62,161 nucleotides of DNA from DATNFP01 sp035606335 (GCA_035606335.1 DATNFP010000012.1:1-62161); one strand, 5' to 3'. Numbered from the stretch's first letter, positions 53,389 through 62,161 are shown. Program-made: numbers and translations. Notes: generated by a model not told the origin, from the sequence alone.

Positions 53389-53392
53389 CGGT

Positions 53393-53773
53393 ATGGAAAA
53401 GAAAATCATCGAAACCAAGAGTGCCCCGGCGCCTATAGGACCATACAGCCAGGCCGTACAAGCAGGCAACTTATTGTTTGTATCGGGACAGGTAGCCATA
53501 GACCCTGCAACGGGCGCGGTTATGCAACAAAATATACAGGCTGAAACAAAACAGGTAATGGAAAACCTGAAGGCTATACTAAATGAAGCGGGGATGGATT
53601 TTAGCAATATAATTAAAACAACCATCTTCCTTACAGACATGGGAACATTTGCGCAAGTGAATGAAATATATGGTTCCTATTTCAAAAGCAATTTCCCAGC
53701 AAGAGAAACGGTGCAGGTATCGGCATTACCAAAGGCTGTGAATGTGGAGATCTCGGTGATTTGCTCAATTTGA
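53393..53773 (+). CDS. ridA: RidA family enamine/imine deaminase
   Basis: A 126-aa cytoplasmic trimeric enzyme hydrolysing reactive 2-aminoacrylate-type enamines released by PLP enzymes. Motifs: APAPIGPYSQAVQAGNLLFVSGQ at the N-terminus (residues 10-32), AGMDFSNIIKTTIFLTDM and the catalytic Arg in FPARETVQVSALP (about residue 107). It ends NVEISVICSI, as usual. It is divergent from tsaB and convergent with glnS, and shares a bidirectional terminator with the latter. Confidence 0.96.
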   Translation: MEKKIIETKSAPAPIGPYSQAVQAGNLLFVSGQVAIDPATGAVMQQNIQAETKQVMENLKAILNEAGMDFSNIIKTTIFLTDMGTFAQVNEIYGSYFKSNFPARETVQVSALPKAVNVEISVICSI

Positions 53774-53795
53774 CAATTACAATTAGCCAATTAGC

Positions 53796-53902
53796 CAATT
53801 CGACAATTAGTAAATGAAAAAGGGTTTAAAATAAAATGTCCCGTACAGCGGGACTTTTTATTTTAATTATTTCCATTGGCACATTGCCAAATTGTCGAAT
53901 TG
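53796..53902. repeat. Inverted AATTGTCGAATTG repeats flanking a terminator
   Basis: CAATTCGACAATT (53796-53808) and its perfect reverse complement AATTGTCGAATTG (53890-53902) lie on either side of the terminator at 53833-53864. Further AATTAGCC/AATTG units nearby (for example 53776-53800) give the region a satellite-like look. The right arm nearly touches the glnS stop at 53904. Confidence 0.6.
53833..53864 (+). terminator. Bidirectional terminator between ridA and glnS
   Basis: AAAATGTCCCG and CGGGACTTTTT pair around TACAG, with A and T runs on both sides, so it can end both ridA (plus) and glnS (minus). Confidence 0.85.
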
Positions 53903-53903
53903 A

Positions 53904-55571
53904 CTAATTTTTCTTCGCTTCTTTTGCCCAGGCGTCTTTTAATGTGACTGTGCGATTGAATATTATTTTACTATCTGTACTGTCTGTGTCTACACAGAAA
54001 TATCCTTTTCTCAAAAACTGGAAACGGTCGCCGGGCTTTGCGGATACAAGTGATGGCTCTATATATACATTGGGAAGTACAGTTAATGAATCAGGATTGA
54101 TGTAATCTTTGAAATCGCCTTCTTCATTAGATGGATCTTCGACCTTAAACAAACGATCGTACAAACGAACTTCTGCAGTTTTTGCGTGAGGTACGCTCAC
54201 CCAGTGTATAGTGCCCTTTACATGAAGATTACTTGTATCGTTCCCGCTTTTGCTTTCGGGAATGTAGGTGCAATGTATCTCGCTAATATTTCCTTCTGCA
54301 TCTTTTTTAAATCCTTCACATTTTATAATGTATGCATTCTTTAACCTCACCATCAAGCCAGGGCCCAGGCGAAAGAATTTCTTTGTCGGATTTTCCATAA
54401 AGTCTTCTCTTTCTATCCAAACTTCACGACTGAAAGGAAGGGAACGAGAACCAGCCTGTGCATCTTCAGGATTATTTTCAGCATCGAAGAATTCTTCCTG
54501 ACCTTCGGGATAATTGGTGATAACCAGTTTAACAGGATCGAGCACAGCCATTACCCGATTGGCAGACTTATTCAATTGTTCACGCACACAAAATTCCAGC
54601 AGGCTTACATCATTTATCTTATCTCTTTTCGCAATCCCAGCTACTTCGACGAATTGACGAATAGAAGCAGGAGTATAGCCCCGACGACGCATGCCGCTGA
54701 TAGTTGGCATACGAGGATCATCCCAACCGCTTACTTGCTTTTCGTTCACAAGTTGCAGCAATTTTCGCTTGCTCATCACTGTATAGTTCAGGTTGAGGCG
54801 AGCAAATTCGTACTGATGAGAAGGGAATATTTCCAACTGCTTAATAAACCAATCATATACAGGGCGATGATGGATAAACTCTAATGTGCAAATAGAATGA
54901 GTGATCTGTTCTATACTATCGCACTGACCATGTGCAAAATCGTACATTGGGTAGATGCACCACTTATCGCCTGTGCGATGATGATGGGCATGCCTGATAC
55001 GATACATAAGCGGATCACGAAACAATAAATTGGGATGAGCCATATCTATCCTGGCGCGTAGCACCTTTTCACCATCTTTATATTTTCCGTCACGCATCTC
55101 CTGGAACAAATGAAGATTCTGTTCTACGCTGCGTTCACGATAGGGACTGTTTATACCAGGTTGTGTAGTAGAACCTTTCATAGCAGCAATCTCTTCAGAT
55201 GTGCTATCATCTACATATGCTAATTGTTTTTTTATTAATACGATAGCAAAATCGTAAAGCTTTTCGAAGTAATCGGAAGCATAAAATTCATTGTCCCACT
55301 GAAAACCGAGCCATTGTATATCCTGCTTGATACTATCTACATATTCTGTTTCTTCTGTAATGGGATTGGTATCATCAAAACGCAAATTGCATTTGCCATT
55401 GTATTTTTTTGCCAATCCAAAATTGAGACAAATAGATGCAGCATGACCTATATGCAAATAACCGTTTGGTTCGGGCGGGAAACGCGTGTGGATCCTACGG
55501 CCGTTCTTGTTTTCGGCCAGGTCTGCCTCGACAATTTCCTCAAGAAAATTCAGTGATCTTTCTTCGCTCAT
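53904..55571 (-). CDS. glnS: Glutamine-tRNA ligase
   Basis: Class I aminoacyl-tRNA synthetase forming Gln-tRNA-Gln in the cytoplasm. The 555-aa protein has the HIGH signature in PPEPNGYLHIGHAAS (residues 32-46), the KMSKS equivalent VMSKRKLLQLV, and the typical C-terminal anticodon-binding beta-barrels (from about 340 to the end). Its length agrees with E. coli GlnS. The minus-strand promoter TACCTTTG lies 19 bases upstream of the start codon. The presence of a true GlnRS means that Gln-tRNA need not be made by the amidotransferase route. Confidence 0.97.
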   Translation of the reverse strand: MSEERSLNFLEEIVEADLAENKNGRRIHTRFPPEPNGYLHIGHAASICLNFGLAKKYNGKCNLRFDDTNPITEETEYVDSIKQDIQWLGFQWDNEFYASDYFEKLYDFAIVLIKKQLAYVDDSTSEEIAAMKGSTTQPGINSPYRERSVEQNLHLFQEMRDGKYKDGEKVLRARIDMAHPNLLFRDPLMYRIRHAHHHRTGDKWCIYPMYDFAHGQCDSIEQITHSICTLEFIHHRPVYDWFIKQLEIFPSHQYEFARLNLNYTVMSKRKLLQLVNEKQVSGWDDPRMPTISGMRRRGYTPASIRQFVEVAGIAKRDKINDVSLLEFCVREQLNKSANRVMAVLDPVKLVITNYPEGQEEFFDAENNPEDAQAGSRSLPFSREVWIEREDFMENPTKKFFRLGPGLMVRLKNAYIIKCEGFKKDAEGNISEIHCTYIPESKSGNDTSNLHVKGTIHWVSVPHAKTAEVRLYDRLFKVEDPSNEEGDFKDYINPDSLTVLPNVYIEPSLVSAKPGDRFQFLRKGYFCVDTDSTDSKIIFNRTVTLKDAWAKEAKKN

Positions 55572-55590
55572 GTATTAATTTTCAGCGCTG

Positions 55591-55598
55591 CAAAGGTA
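55591..55598 (-). promoter_or_regulatory. glnS -7 element
   Basis: Minus-strand TACCTTTG matches TAnnTTTG exactly and precedes the ATG by 19 bases. Confidence 0.5.
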
Positions 55599-55792
55599 AT
55601 CTTTGTTAATGTGAAAATGAGAGCGAAAAAATGTGCAATCGGTATGATATAAAAATGCAAAAAGCCCCTTTTCTCTATCTAACATGCGTTTTCTATATTA
55701 TTCTAATACCATATGTTACTTGTAATATCTAATTTTCATTGTTTCGCATTATCACATTTCCACATTACATTTATACGCTTTTTTAAGATTTT

Positions 55793-56221
55793 ATGAGTGA
55801 TAATTTGCAACGTCCCATACGTGTATTGGTTGCGAAAGTCGGGCTGGATGGTCATGACAGGGGTGCAAAAGTAATTGCCACTGCACTGCGCGATGCAGGC
55901 ATGGAAGTGATCTATACAGGATTGAGGCAAACCCCTGAAATGGTTGTGAATACTGCGCTACAGGAAGACGTGGATGCAATTGGTATCAGCATATTGAGTG
56001 GAGCGCATATGACAGTATTCCCAAAAGTGATGCAGATAATGAAAGAAAAAGGCATCAATGATGTGCTACTAACAGGTGGAGGCATAATACCCGAGGAAGA
56101 TATGAAGCAGCTTAGCGAAATAGGTGTAGGCAGATTGTTTGCTCCGGGTGCGCCAACAAGTGAGATAGCCACTTATATTACTGAATGGGTAAAAGGGCAC
56201 CGTAAAGAATTATTCAATTAA
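55793..56221 (+). CDS. Cobalamin-binding domain protein (methylmalonyl-CoA mutase C-terminal type)
   Basis: A 142-aa stand-alone B12-binding domain. The DxHxxG motif that ligates cobalt is Asp19-Gly-His21-Asp-Arg-Gly24 (GLDGHDRGAKVIA), with GISILSGAHMTVFPK and LLTGGGIIPEEDM completing the Rossmann-like fold. Homologous domains form the small B12 subunit or C-terminus of methylmalonyl-CoA or ethylmalonyl-CoA mutases. No large mutase subunit is encoded here, so its partner is elsewhere. It is followed 14 bases later by a crotonase, consistent with acyl-CoA metabolism. Confidence 0.93.
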   Translation: MSDNLQRPIRVLVAKVGLDGHDRGAKVIATALRDAGMEVIYTGLRQTPEMVVNTALQEDVDAIGISILSGAHMTVFPKVMQIMKEKGINDVLLTGGGIIPEEDMKQLSEIGVGRLFAPGAPTSEIATYITEWVKGHRKELFN

Positions 56222-56235
56222 TATCATTAGCAAAT

Positions 56236-57015
56236 ATGTATCAAACATTACTGACAGAACTTGATAACGGAACACTGATCGTTACTATAAACCGCCCTGA
56301 TAAGCTGAATGCACTGAACAAAGATGTGATAGAAGACCTGGGCAAAGTAGTGGAAGAAATATATAATAATAGCGAAATCAAATCGGCAATTATTACAGGC
56401 GCGGGAGAAAAAGCATTTGTGGCGGGTGCTGACATTACAGAATTTACATCTTTAGATCGGGAGGGTGGTATTGCTCTTGCTAAAAAAGGGCATGACCAGG
56501 TATTTGATAAAATAGAAAACAGCCCCAAACCAATAGTAGCAGCAGTAAACGGTTTTGCATTAGGCGGGGGATGTGAGCTGGCGATGTGCTGCCATTTCAG
56601 AGTGGCAAGTGAAAACGCAAAATTCGGTCAGCCCGAAGTGAACCTCGGATTAATACCCGGATATGGCGGCACACAACGCCTTACGCAACTGGTAGGTAAA
56701 GGCAAAGCCATGGAGCTGATGATGACCGCAGATATGATAGGCGCTGATGAGGCAAAAGCATTAGGATTGGTGAATTATGTGCATCTACAAGCCGACCTGA
56801 TCATCAAAACAAAAGAAATATTGAAAAAAATACAAGGGAAAGCTCCCATTGCAATAGAAAAAGTTATAGCTTGTGTGAACGATGCAGCAAAAGCGGATAA
56901 AGATGGTTTTAGCAATGAAATCAAGCGTTTTGGTGAATGTTTTGCTACTGAAGACATGAAAGAAGGAACAAATGCTTTTTTAGAAAAAAGAAAAGCTATT
57001 TTTAAAGGAAAATAA
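56236..57015 (+). CDS. Enoyl-CoA hydratase/isomerase family protein
   Basis: A 259-aa crotonase. The oxyanion-hole regions are AGEKAFVAGADITEF (about residues 54-68) and VNGFALGGGCELAMCCH (about 102-118). The active-site Glu residues fall in the GQPEVNLGLIPGYGGTQRLT stretch (about residues 134-153), and the C-terminal helices are EGTNAFLEKRKAIFKGK. It hydrates short-chain enoyl-CoA thioesters in fatty-acid or amino-acid breakdown. Co-transcription with the B12-binding protein suggests a propionate, branched-chain or ethylmalonyl-CoA route, though this is inference. Confidence 0.93.
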   Translation: MYQTLLTELDNGTLIVTINRPDKLNALNKDVIEDLGKVVEEIYNNSEIKSAIITGAGEKAFVAGADITEFTSLDREGGIALAKKGHDQVFDKIENSPKPIVAAVNGFALGGGCELAMCCHFRVASENAKFGQPEVNLGLIPGYGGTQRLTQLVGKGKAMELMMTADMIGADEAKALGLVNYVHLQADLIIKTKEILKKIQGKAPIAIEKVIACVNDAAKADKDGFSNEIKRFGECFATEDMKEGTNAFLEKRKAIFKGK

Positions 57016-57048
57016 TTTTTTTATCTTCAACGCTAAAATCTAGAGCAC

Positions 57049-58011
57049 ATGCGGAAAAGATTTATCCGTAACATATTAGCCATCTGCGTTTTTTTAGCAG
57101 CTATACCCAAACTGGAAGCGCAGGAGCCAGTGAATATCGAGCCACATGGATTTGCATTGGGCTTTAACTTTGGAATGACAGATCTATGGGGCAATGTAGG
57201 CACACAATCTATCCTGGATCACTATTACAACAAAAGTTACTGGGGCAATACCCACTACATGGGTGGCCTATATGCACGTTATTGCATACATCCGGCGCTA
57301 GCAATAAGATTAGGTGCAAGCTATGGAACATTGTACGCAACAGACGACTGGAACTATGCGCAGGCAATCAAGTCTACCAATATGGGCACAGACGCATTTC
57401 AGCGTTATATGCGTGGGCAGGATATAAAAGACAATATATGGGAAGGAGATCTACTTTTTGAATTCAACCCGTTGAGACTTGATGCGCATAGCAAAGTAGC
57501 TCACAAAGCAGGTCAGCCTGAATTGCTTTTTGGCGTTGGATATTTCCACTTCAAACCTTTCAGCACGTGGACGAGCCGCGAAACAGGTATATCTCAATAT
57601 GTAAATATTTCTGATCTGCACCTTGATGGGAATGGTTTCCCCGGCGGACCTGCGCCTTGGGATCTATGGCAAATAACTGTTCCTTTAGGTATTGGCTGGC
57701 ATTGGGATATCGGAGACCATGTGAATCTTGGAGTTGAATACCTGTGGCATTACACTATGATCAACTATCTTGACGGCGGCGTTTCCGGAACTTATGTTGA
57801 TCCGGCTACATTCGATAAGAACCTGCCTCCGAACCAGGCTTATATAGCCAAAGAAATGGAAGACAAAACATGGACAAAAGGTTATGTAGGCCCTTATTCT
57901 TCAAAAGATCTGAGAGGCAATCCGGGTGTTAATAACTCATTTTCCTCTATTTCAGTCAGTGCTTATTACAGATTTAAAGTACACTCTACACCATGGTGGG
58001 GCGGAGAATGA
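57049..58011 (+). CDS. Outer-membrane beta-barrel protein
   Basis: A 320-aa exported protein with a signal peptide (about 1-24). It has amphipathic strand pairs such as HGFALGFNFGMTDLWGNVG, GGLYARYCIHPALAIRLGASYG, QITVPLGIGWHWDIGDHVNLG and SISVSAYYRFKVHSTPWWGGE. It resembles Bacteroidota OmpA-like or PorP/SprF-related barrels, but no C-terminal OmpA domain is seen and the assignment to a particular family is open. A strong terminator (58035-58063) follows. Confidence 0.75.
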   Translation: MRKRFIRNILAICVFLAAIPKLEAQEPVNIEPHGFALGFNFGMTDLWGNVGTQSILDHYYNKSYWGNTHYMGGLYARYCIHPALAIRLGASYGTLYATDDWNYAQAIKSTNMGTDAFQRYMRGQDIKDNIWEGDLLFEFNPLRLDAHSKVAHKAGQPELLFGVGYFHFKPFSTWTSRETGISQYVNISDLHLDGNGFPGGPAPWDLWQITVPLGIGWHWDIGDHVNLGVEYLWHYTMINYLDGGVSGTYVDPATFDKNLPPNQAYIAKEMEDKTWTKGYVGPYSSKDLRGNPGVNNSFSSISVSAYYRFKVHSTPWWGGE

Positions 58012-58034
58012 TATAAATTATAAAAAAAATCATG

Positions 58035-58063
58035 GAGCGGTATGAGAATGCCGCTCTTTTTTT
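58035..58063 (+). terminator. Terminator after the 57049 barrel gene
   Basis: GAGCGGTAT pairs with ATGCCGCTC (one T-G pair) around GAGA, followed by TTTTTTT. Confidence 0.8.
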
Positions 58064-58172
58064 AGTACTAATCCAATCTATTCTATATAATTATCAATGT
58101 GCATTATTTATTTGCATTGCGGAAAATAAAATTGAAAAGAATGCACTATTTTCAAACGCCAATAACAAGAGT

Positions 58173-58748
58173 ATGTATGCTTACCTGGAAGGAGATCTAA
58201 CTTATAAATCTCCGTCTGTTTTATATATGTCGGTAAATGGTATAGGTTATGAAGTGAATATAACATTAAATACCTATAGCAAAGTGCAGCAACTGCAAAA
58301 ATGCAGGTTGTATACTCATTTACAGATACGTGAAGATGCCTGGGTATTATATGGCTTTGCTGACGAAGATGAACGTGCAACATTCAGACAGTTACTCGGT
58401 ATCAGCGGAGTGGGCGCTGCAACTGCCCGTATCATATTATCATCGCTTACGCCTAATGAATTAGGGAGTGCCATTGCTAATGAAGATAGCAGGACACTGG
58501 AACGGATAAAGGGAATTGGTGCCAAAACGGCACAACGTATTATATTAGAATTAAAAGGGAAATTAATCAGCTCAAAAAATACCGCTTTACAGGCCTCAAT
58601 ACACAATACCAAAGAGGAAGATGCGTTAATTGCATTGGTGAATCTGGGAATCAACAAAGGTTTGGCGGAAGCTGCTATTAAGAAAATAAAAGATACATCT
58701 TCATTATCCGTAGAAGAATTAATAAAACAAGCATTGCGTGCGTTATAA
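58173..58748 (+). CDS. ruvA: Holliday junction branch-migration protein RuvA
   Basis: A 191-aa protein starting at ATG 58173 (MYAYLEGDLTYKSPSVLYM). The in-frame extension back to 58032 is rejected, as it begins inside the terminator of the preceding gene and has no RuvA homology. Domain I (OB fold) spans 1-65. Domain II has the helix-hairpin-helix motifs FRQLLGISGVGAATARIIL and LERIKGIGAKTAQRIILELKG, and domain III (about 140-191) contacts RuvB. It works with RuvB and RuvC in recombination repair. Its stop is in the same frame as the following sprA. Confidence 0.96.
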   Translation: MYAYLEGDLTYKSPSVLYMSVNGIGYEVNITLNTYSKVQQLQKCRLYTHLQIREDAWVLYGFADEDERATFRQLLGISGVGAATARIILSSLTPNELGSAIANEDSRTLERIKGIGAKTAQRIILELKGKLISSKNTALQASIHNTKEEDALIALVNLGINKGLAEAAIKKIKDTSSLSVEELIKQALRAL

Positions 58749-58769
58749 CGCGCTATAAAACATCAGCTG

Positions 58770-61700
58770 TTGAAGGGAAAAAGCTATTTTGGATACAAAT
58801 TTTTGTTTTTTATAGCGCTGGTGGTAGCTATTGCTAATGCTGCTGCCAAAGGTTACAGGCCGCCCTTTGAATATTACAGTCCCGATCCACAGCCCGATAC
58901 TCCTGCCACTAAGCCAGACACGAATAAATTAAGGTTTCCCATACATGACAAAACGGGAGATCCTATGATTGATAACAGAAACCCTACAGGAATAGACCTG
59001 CAAGACCCTTCTGTTATTCAAAAATCGGTTGAATATGATCCAGATTCAGGACGTTATTATTTTAATGAAAAACTAGGAAACGACCTGATAAGGACCCCAA
59101 CCTATATGACCCAGGATGAATATTTGAAATACCAGGGTCAACAAGATGAGCAAGATTACTGGCAACGCAGGCTTGATGCATTAACACTTTTCAACAAAAA
59201 ACCCGAATTGCCGCAGATGTATAAGGAAGGCATCTTCGATCGCATATTCGGTGGTAATACAATTTCTGTAAAGCCACAAGGAAATGTGGATGTAACTTTT
59301 GGCGGCAACTGGCAAAATATCAAGAATCCAACACTGGTACAACGTGCTCAGAAATATGGCATCTTTAATTTTGACATGCAGATGAATATCAATCTACTTG
59401 CAACGGTGGGTGATAAACTGAAGTTGAATATAAGTCAAAATACAAAAGCAACTTTCGATTACCAGAATGTTCAGAAACTTGAGTATACCGGCAAAGAAGA
59501 TGAGATCATCAAAAAAATAGAAGCGGGTAATATCAGCTTCCCCTTAAAGAGTAACCTGATAAGTGGTGTGCAATCACTGTTTGGTATTAAAACTCAACTA
59601 CAATTCGGGAAACTATGGGTAACTGCTGTGTTATCTCAACAAAAATCGCAACGTAAAAGCTTAACCATTCAGGGCGGAGCGCAAACACAACAGTTTGCGA
59701 TAAAAGCCGATAATTATGAAGAGAACAGAGATTTTCTTTTATCACAATACTTTCATGACAACTATGATACCGCATTAAAAAACTTTCCTGTCATTGCATC
59801 GCTTGTTACTATCAATAAAATTGAAGTGTGGGTAACCAATAGCACCGGAGCAGTTACCGGCGTCCGTAGCGCACTTTGTTTCCAGGACCTGGGTGAAGGC
59901 TATCCTTATGTTACACAATTTTCCAGTCCGGCAAAAAGATTACAAAACAATTTACCTGATAATAATGTAAATACATTATACAGCAGATTACAAAACTCAC
60001 CTGCGAGGCAAACCAAAACAGCATTTAGCTATGTATCCGCTTCGCTGGGGCTGAAAGCCACACAAGACTTTGAACAAACCACAGCACGCCAGTTAAATTC
60101 TTCCGAGTTCTCTTATAACCCGCAGTTAGGTTATATCTCATTGAACACACAAATAAATCCTAGTGACGTGCTAGGTGTGGCATTCAGATATACTTATAAT
60201 GGGCATGTATACCAGGTAGGTGAATTTGCAGAAGACTTACCACCGGATACAACGAATACCACAGTATTGTTCCTGAAACTATTGAAAGGCACTGCCCCAA
60301 ATCCAACCTTTCCTATTTGGAAGCTGATGATGAAAAATATTTACGCTCTTGGCGGATTTGGTGTTTCAAAGGATAATTTCTTATTAAATATCTTTTATCA
60401 AAATCCGGGGGGTGGTGAAACACGTTATTTGCCTGAAGGTCCAAGCGCAGGTGTACCATTACTTACTGTACTGAATCTTGACCGACTTAATGCACAAAAC
60501 CAGCCCCAGCCGGATGGGGTATTCGACTTTGTGGATGGTATTACCATTAATACTCAACAAGGAAAAGTTATATTTCCAACGCTGGAGCCTTTTGGACGTG
60601 ATCTGACCGGTGCAGTTGGAAATAATGTGCAATTGCAGCGTAAGTATCTCTACACCCAGCTATATGACTCAACAAAAACCATAGCGCAGGAAAACCAGGC
60701 CCAGGATAGGTATATCATGCGGGGCTCGTATAAATCATCAACTTCTTCGGAAGTATTCTTAGGCGGCTTTAATATCCCCCCGGGATCGGTAGTAGTAACG
60801 GCAGGAGGGCAAAAGCTTGTCGAAAACCAGGACTATCAAATTGACTATGGATTAGGGAGGCTTAAAGTATTAAATACCGGTATCCTTAATTCAGGCGTGC
60901 CTATTAATATCCAATATGAGGACAATTCAACTTTCGGATTCACCCAACAAAACTTCATGGGTGCCCGGCTGGATTATTATCTGAACAAACATTTAACGTT
61001 AGGTGGTACGTTCATGCATCTTACTGAAAGGCCATTCACACAAAAAGTAACATTTGGTGATGATCCAATTAGTAATACGGTACTTGGTGTTGATGCTAAT
61101 TATCAATCAGAATTCCCTGCCCTAACTAAAGCATTGGACAAGCTTCCTGTATATTCTACCACAGCACCATCCTTTATCAATGCATCTGGCGAAGCTGCAG
61201 CATTGGAACCAGGACACCCAAAGCAAATAAATGCATTGGACAAAGAAGGGTCTGTATATATAGACGATTTTGAAGGCGCTACCAGCGCATACGATATGAA
61301 ATTGCCTGCTATCTCGTGGACATTAAGCTCTACACCATTTGGAGCACACGACAAAAATGGCAATACTCTTTTTCCTGAGGCAGGCGCTGATGATCAATTG
61401 ATAAGCGGCAGCAACAGGGCAAAGCTTGCATGGTATTTTATAGAGCCTACCCTTGTGGACCCAGCAGGCGGAGTGCCATCGTACGTAAAAAATGATCCCA
61501 ATCAACACTATATAAGACTTGTGCAGCAAACGGATGTTTTCCCCACCGGATCGTATCAAACATTACAAACTTCATTAAGCACCTTAGACCTTGGCTATTA
61601 TCCAAATGAAAGAGGCCCATATAATTTTGATGCAACCAATATTGATAAAAATGGGCTCCTATTAAATCCACAAGGAAGATGGGGTGGCATAGAACGGCCC

Positions 61701-62161
61701 ATAGATAATACAGACTTTGAACAATCGAACGTAGAGTATATACAATTTTGGGTAATGGATCCTTTTATCAATAATCCTAATAGCAAAGGAGGATCACTAT
61801 ATTTCAATCTAGGGGATGTTTCCGAAGATGTATTAAAAGACTCAAGGCTGTTCTTCGAAAATGGCATTCCCTATCCTTACGATTCAACTCAACTTGACAC
61901 TACTATATGGGGTGTTGTTCCAAGATTTGCCCAGCAGATAACCCGCGCATTTAATAATGACCCCAATGCAAGGGCGGTGCAGGATGTGGGATATGATGGG
62001 CTGAATAATGTACAGGAAGCAACCAATTACAGAAAATTTTTAGCTGCTGTAAATGGTAAACTTTCCACTACAGCATATAATCAGTTACAGAGTGACCCAT
62101 CGAGCGATGACTATCATTATTTCCTTGGCTCCGACTATGATGCAGCCAACCTCGGTGTATT
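58770..62161 (+). CDS. sprA: Cell-surface protein SprA (T9SS outer-membrane channel), partial
   Basis: The open frame runs from 58770 to the window end (1130 codons, incomplete). There is no ATG between the in-frame ruvA stop at 58746 and residue 65, so the TTG at 58770 is the best start. It gives a signal peptide (LKGKSYFGYKFLFFIALVVA and a cleavage site near NAAAKG). Family landmarks include RPPFEYYSPDP, RNPTGIDLQDPSVIQKSVEYDP, MYKEGIFDRIFGGNTISVKPQG, NITNPT-like GGNWQNIKNPT and FAIKADNYEENRDFLLSQYF. SprA is the giant barrel through which type IX cargo crosses the outer membrane and is needed for gliding. The ruvA-sprA order is common in this phylum. Confidence 0.93.
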   Translation, partial: MKGKSYFGYKFLFFIALVVAIANAAAKGYRPPFEYYSPDPQPDTPATKPDTNKLRFPIHDKTGDPMIDNRNPTGIDLQDPSVIQKSVEYDPDSGRYYFNEKLGNDLIRTPTYMTQDEYLKYQGQQDEQDYWQRRLDALTLFNKKPELPQMYKEGIFDRIFGGNTISVKPQGNVDVTFGGNWQNIKNPTLVQRAQKYGIFNFDMQMNINLLATVGDKLKLNISQNTKATFDYQNVQKLEYTGKEDEIIKKIEAGNISFPLKSNLISGVQSLFGIKTQLQFGKLWVTAVLSQQKSQRKSLTIQGGAQTQQFAIKADNYEENRDFLLSQYFHDNYDTALKNFPVIASLVTINKIEVWVTNSTGAVTGVRSALCFQDLGEGYPYVTQFSSPAKRLQNNLPDNNVNTLYSRLQNSPARQTKTAFSYVSASLGLKATQDFEQTTARQLNSSEFSYNPQLGYISLNTQINPSDVLGVAFRYTYNGHVYQVGEFAEDLPPDTTNTTVLFLKLLKGTAPNPTFPIWKLMMKNIYALGGFGVSKDNFLLNIFYQNPGGGETRYLPEGPSAGVPLLTVLNLDRLNAQNQPQPDGVFDFVDGITINTQQGKVIFPTLEPFGRDLTGAVGNNVQLQRKYLYTQLYDSTKTIAQENQAQDRYIMRGSYKSSTSSEVFLGGFNIPPGSVVVTAGGQKLVENQDYQIDYGLGRLKVLNTGILNSGVPINIQYEDNSTFGFTQQNFMGARLDYYLNKHLTLGGTFMHLTERPFTQKVTFGDDPISNTVLGVDANYQSEFPALTKALDKLPVYSTTAPSFINASGEAAALEPGHPKQINALDKEGSVYIDDFEGATSAYDMKLPAISWTLSSTPFGAHDKNGNTLFPEAGADDQLISGSNRAKLAWYFIEPTLVDPAGGVPSYVKNDPNQHYIRLVQQTDVFPTGSYQTLQTSLSTLDLGYYPNERGPYNFDATNIDKNGLLLNPQGRWGGIERPIDNTDFEQSNVEYIQFWVMDPFINNPNSKGGSLYFNLGDVSEDVLKDSRLFFENGIPYPYDSTQLDTTIWGVVPRFAQQITRAFNNDPNARAVQDVGYDGLNNVQEATNYRKFLAAVNGKLSTTAYNQLQSDPSSDDYHYFLGSDYDAANLGV

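Noticed and set aside
53357..53461. N-terminal extension of TsaB
   Set aside because: It overlaps the divergent ridA gene and both -7 boxes; TsaB proteins begin at MDYLLHIDTS.
58032..58172. N-terminal extension of RuvA
   Set aside because: It starts inside the terminator hairpin of the preceding gene and has no RuvA similarity.

Overview
The window is a chromosomal piece of a Bacteroidota bacterium, most likely from the Chitinophagales. The reasons are an alternative complex III (act) operon fused to cytochrome oxidase genes, the type IX secretion (T9SS) gene sprA together with several secreted proteins carrying C-terminal T9SS sorting domains, lineage-typical families (DUF4290, DUF4293, Omp28-like proteins, SusC/TonB-like outer-membrane barrels), Bacteroidota-style TAnnTTTG promoter elements, weak Shine-Dalgarno signals and an AT-rich composition. 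No rRNA, tRNA, CRISPR array, phage or intact insertion sequence was seen.

Layout. 1-453 is the start of a VWA-domain protein gene, followed by a 700-base non-coding stretch with two copies of a 240-base-spaced structured repeat. 1157-13054 is one long minus-strand respiratory operon, actABCDEF-coxB-coxA, ending in a clear terminator. 13334-20400 is a minus-strand accessory stretch: an SDR protein lacking the usual YxxxK, an outer-membrane barrel, a TlpA-like thioredoxin, a frameshifted beta-propeller gene with a decayed duplicate of its 5' end, and an unannotated 44-aa peptide gene with helically phased operator repeats. 20763-24643 holds DUF4290-murA (Asp replacing the fosfomycin-target Cys), fabF and a TetR regulator with matching palindromes. 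24853-34385 is mostly housekeeping (ychF, pepP-like, serS, moxR) plus T9SS cargo, a Coq4-like protein and tandem barrels. 34434-39724 is a T9SS-cargo cluster with a triple 21-base repeat between divergent cargo genes and an IS1595-type transposase remnant. 39859-42248 is a TPP riboswitch and its TonB-dependent receptor. 42365-48559 has a zinc protease, a metallo-beta-lactamase/rhodanese protein and a glycosyltransferase/glycogen-debranching pair. 48579-48832 holds a second small peptide gene with the same operator design as the first. The rest (48889-62161) is metabolic and housekeeping: cutC, asparaginase, plsC, arsR-type, tsaB/ridA, glnS, a B12-binding domain, a crotonase, ruvA and the first 3.4 kb of sprA.

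How the genes work together. The act-cox operon encodes a quinol-to-oxygen electron transfer module (alternative complex III plus a caa3-type oxidase). SprA would form the T9SS outer-membrane channel through which the four sorting-domain proteins here could be exported. The most novel signal I see is the pair of tiny peptide genes 28 kb apart (20263-20397 and 48579-48683). Both have GTTAAS repeats at 22-base spacing placed exactly the same distance upstream of an ATCTTTG promoter element, which suggests a shared LytTR-like or similar dimeric activator and a small regulon of short peptides. All functional statements rest on reading the sequence and on recalled family knowledge; no database search was run.
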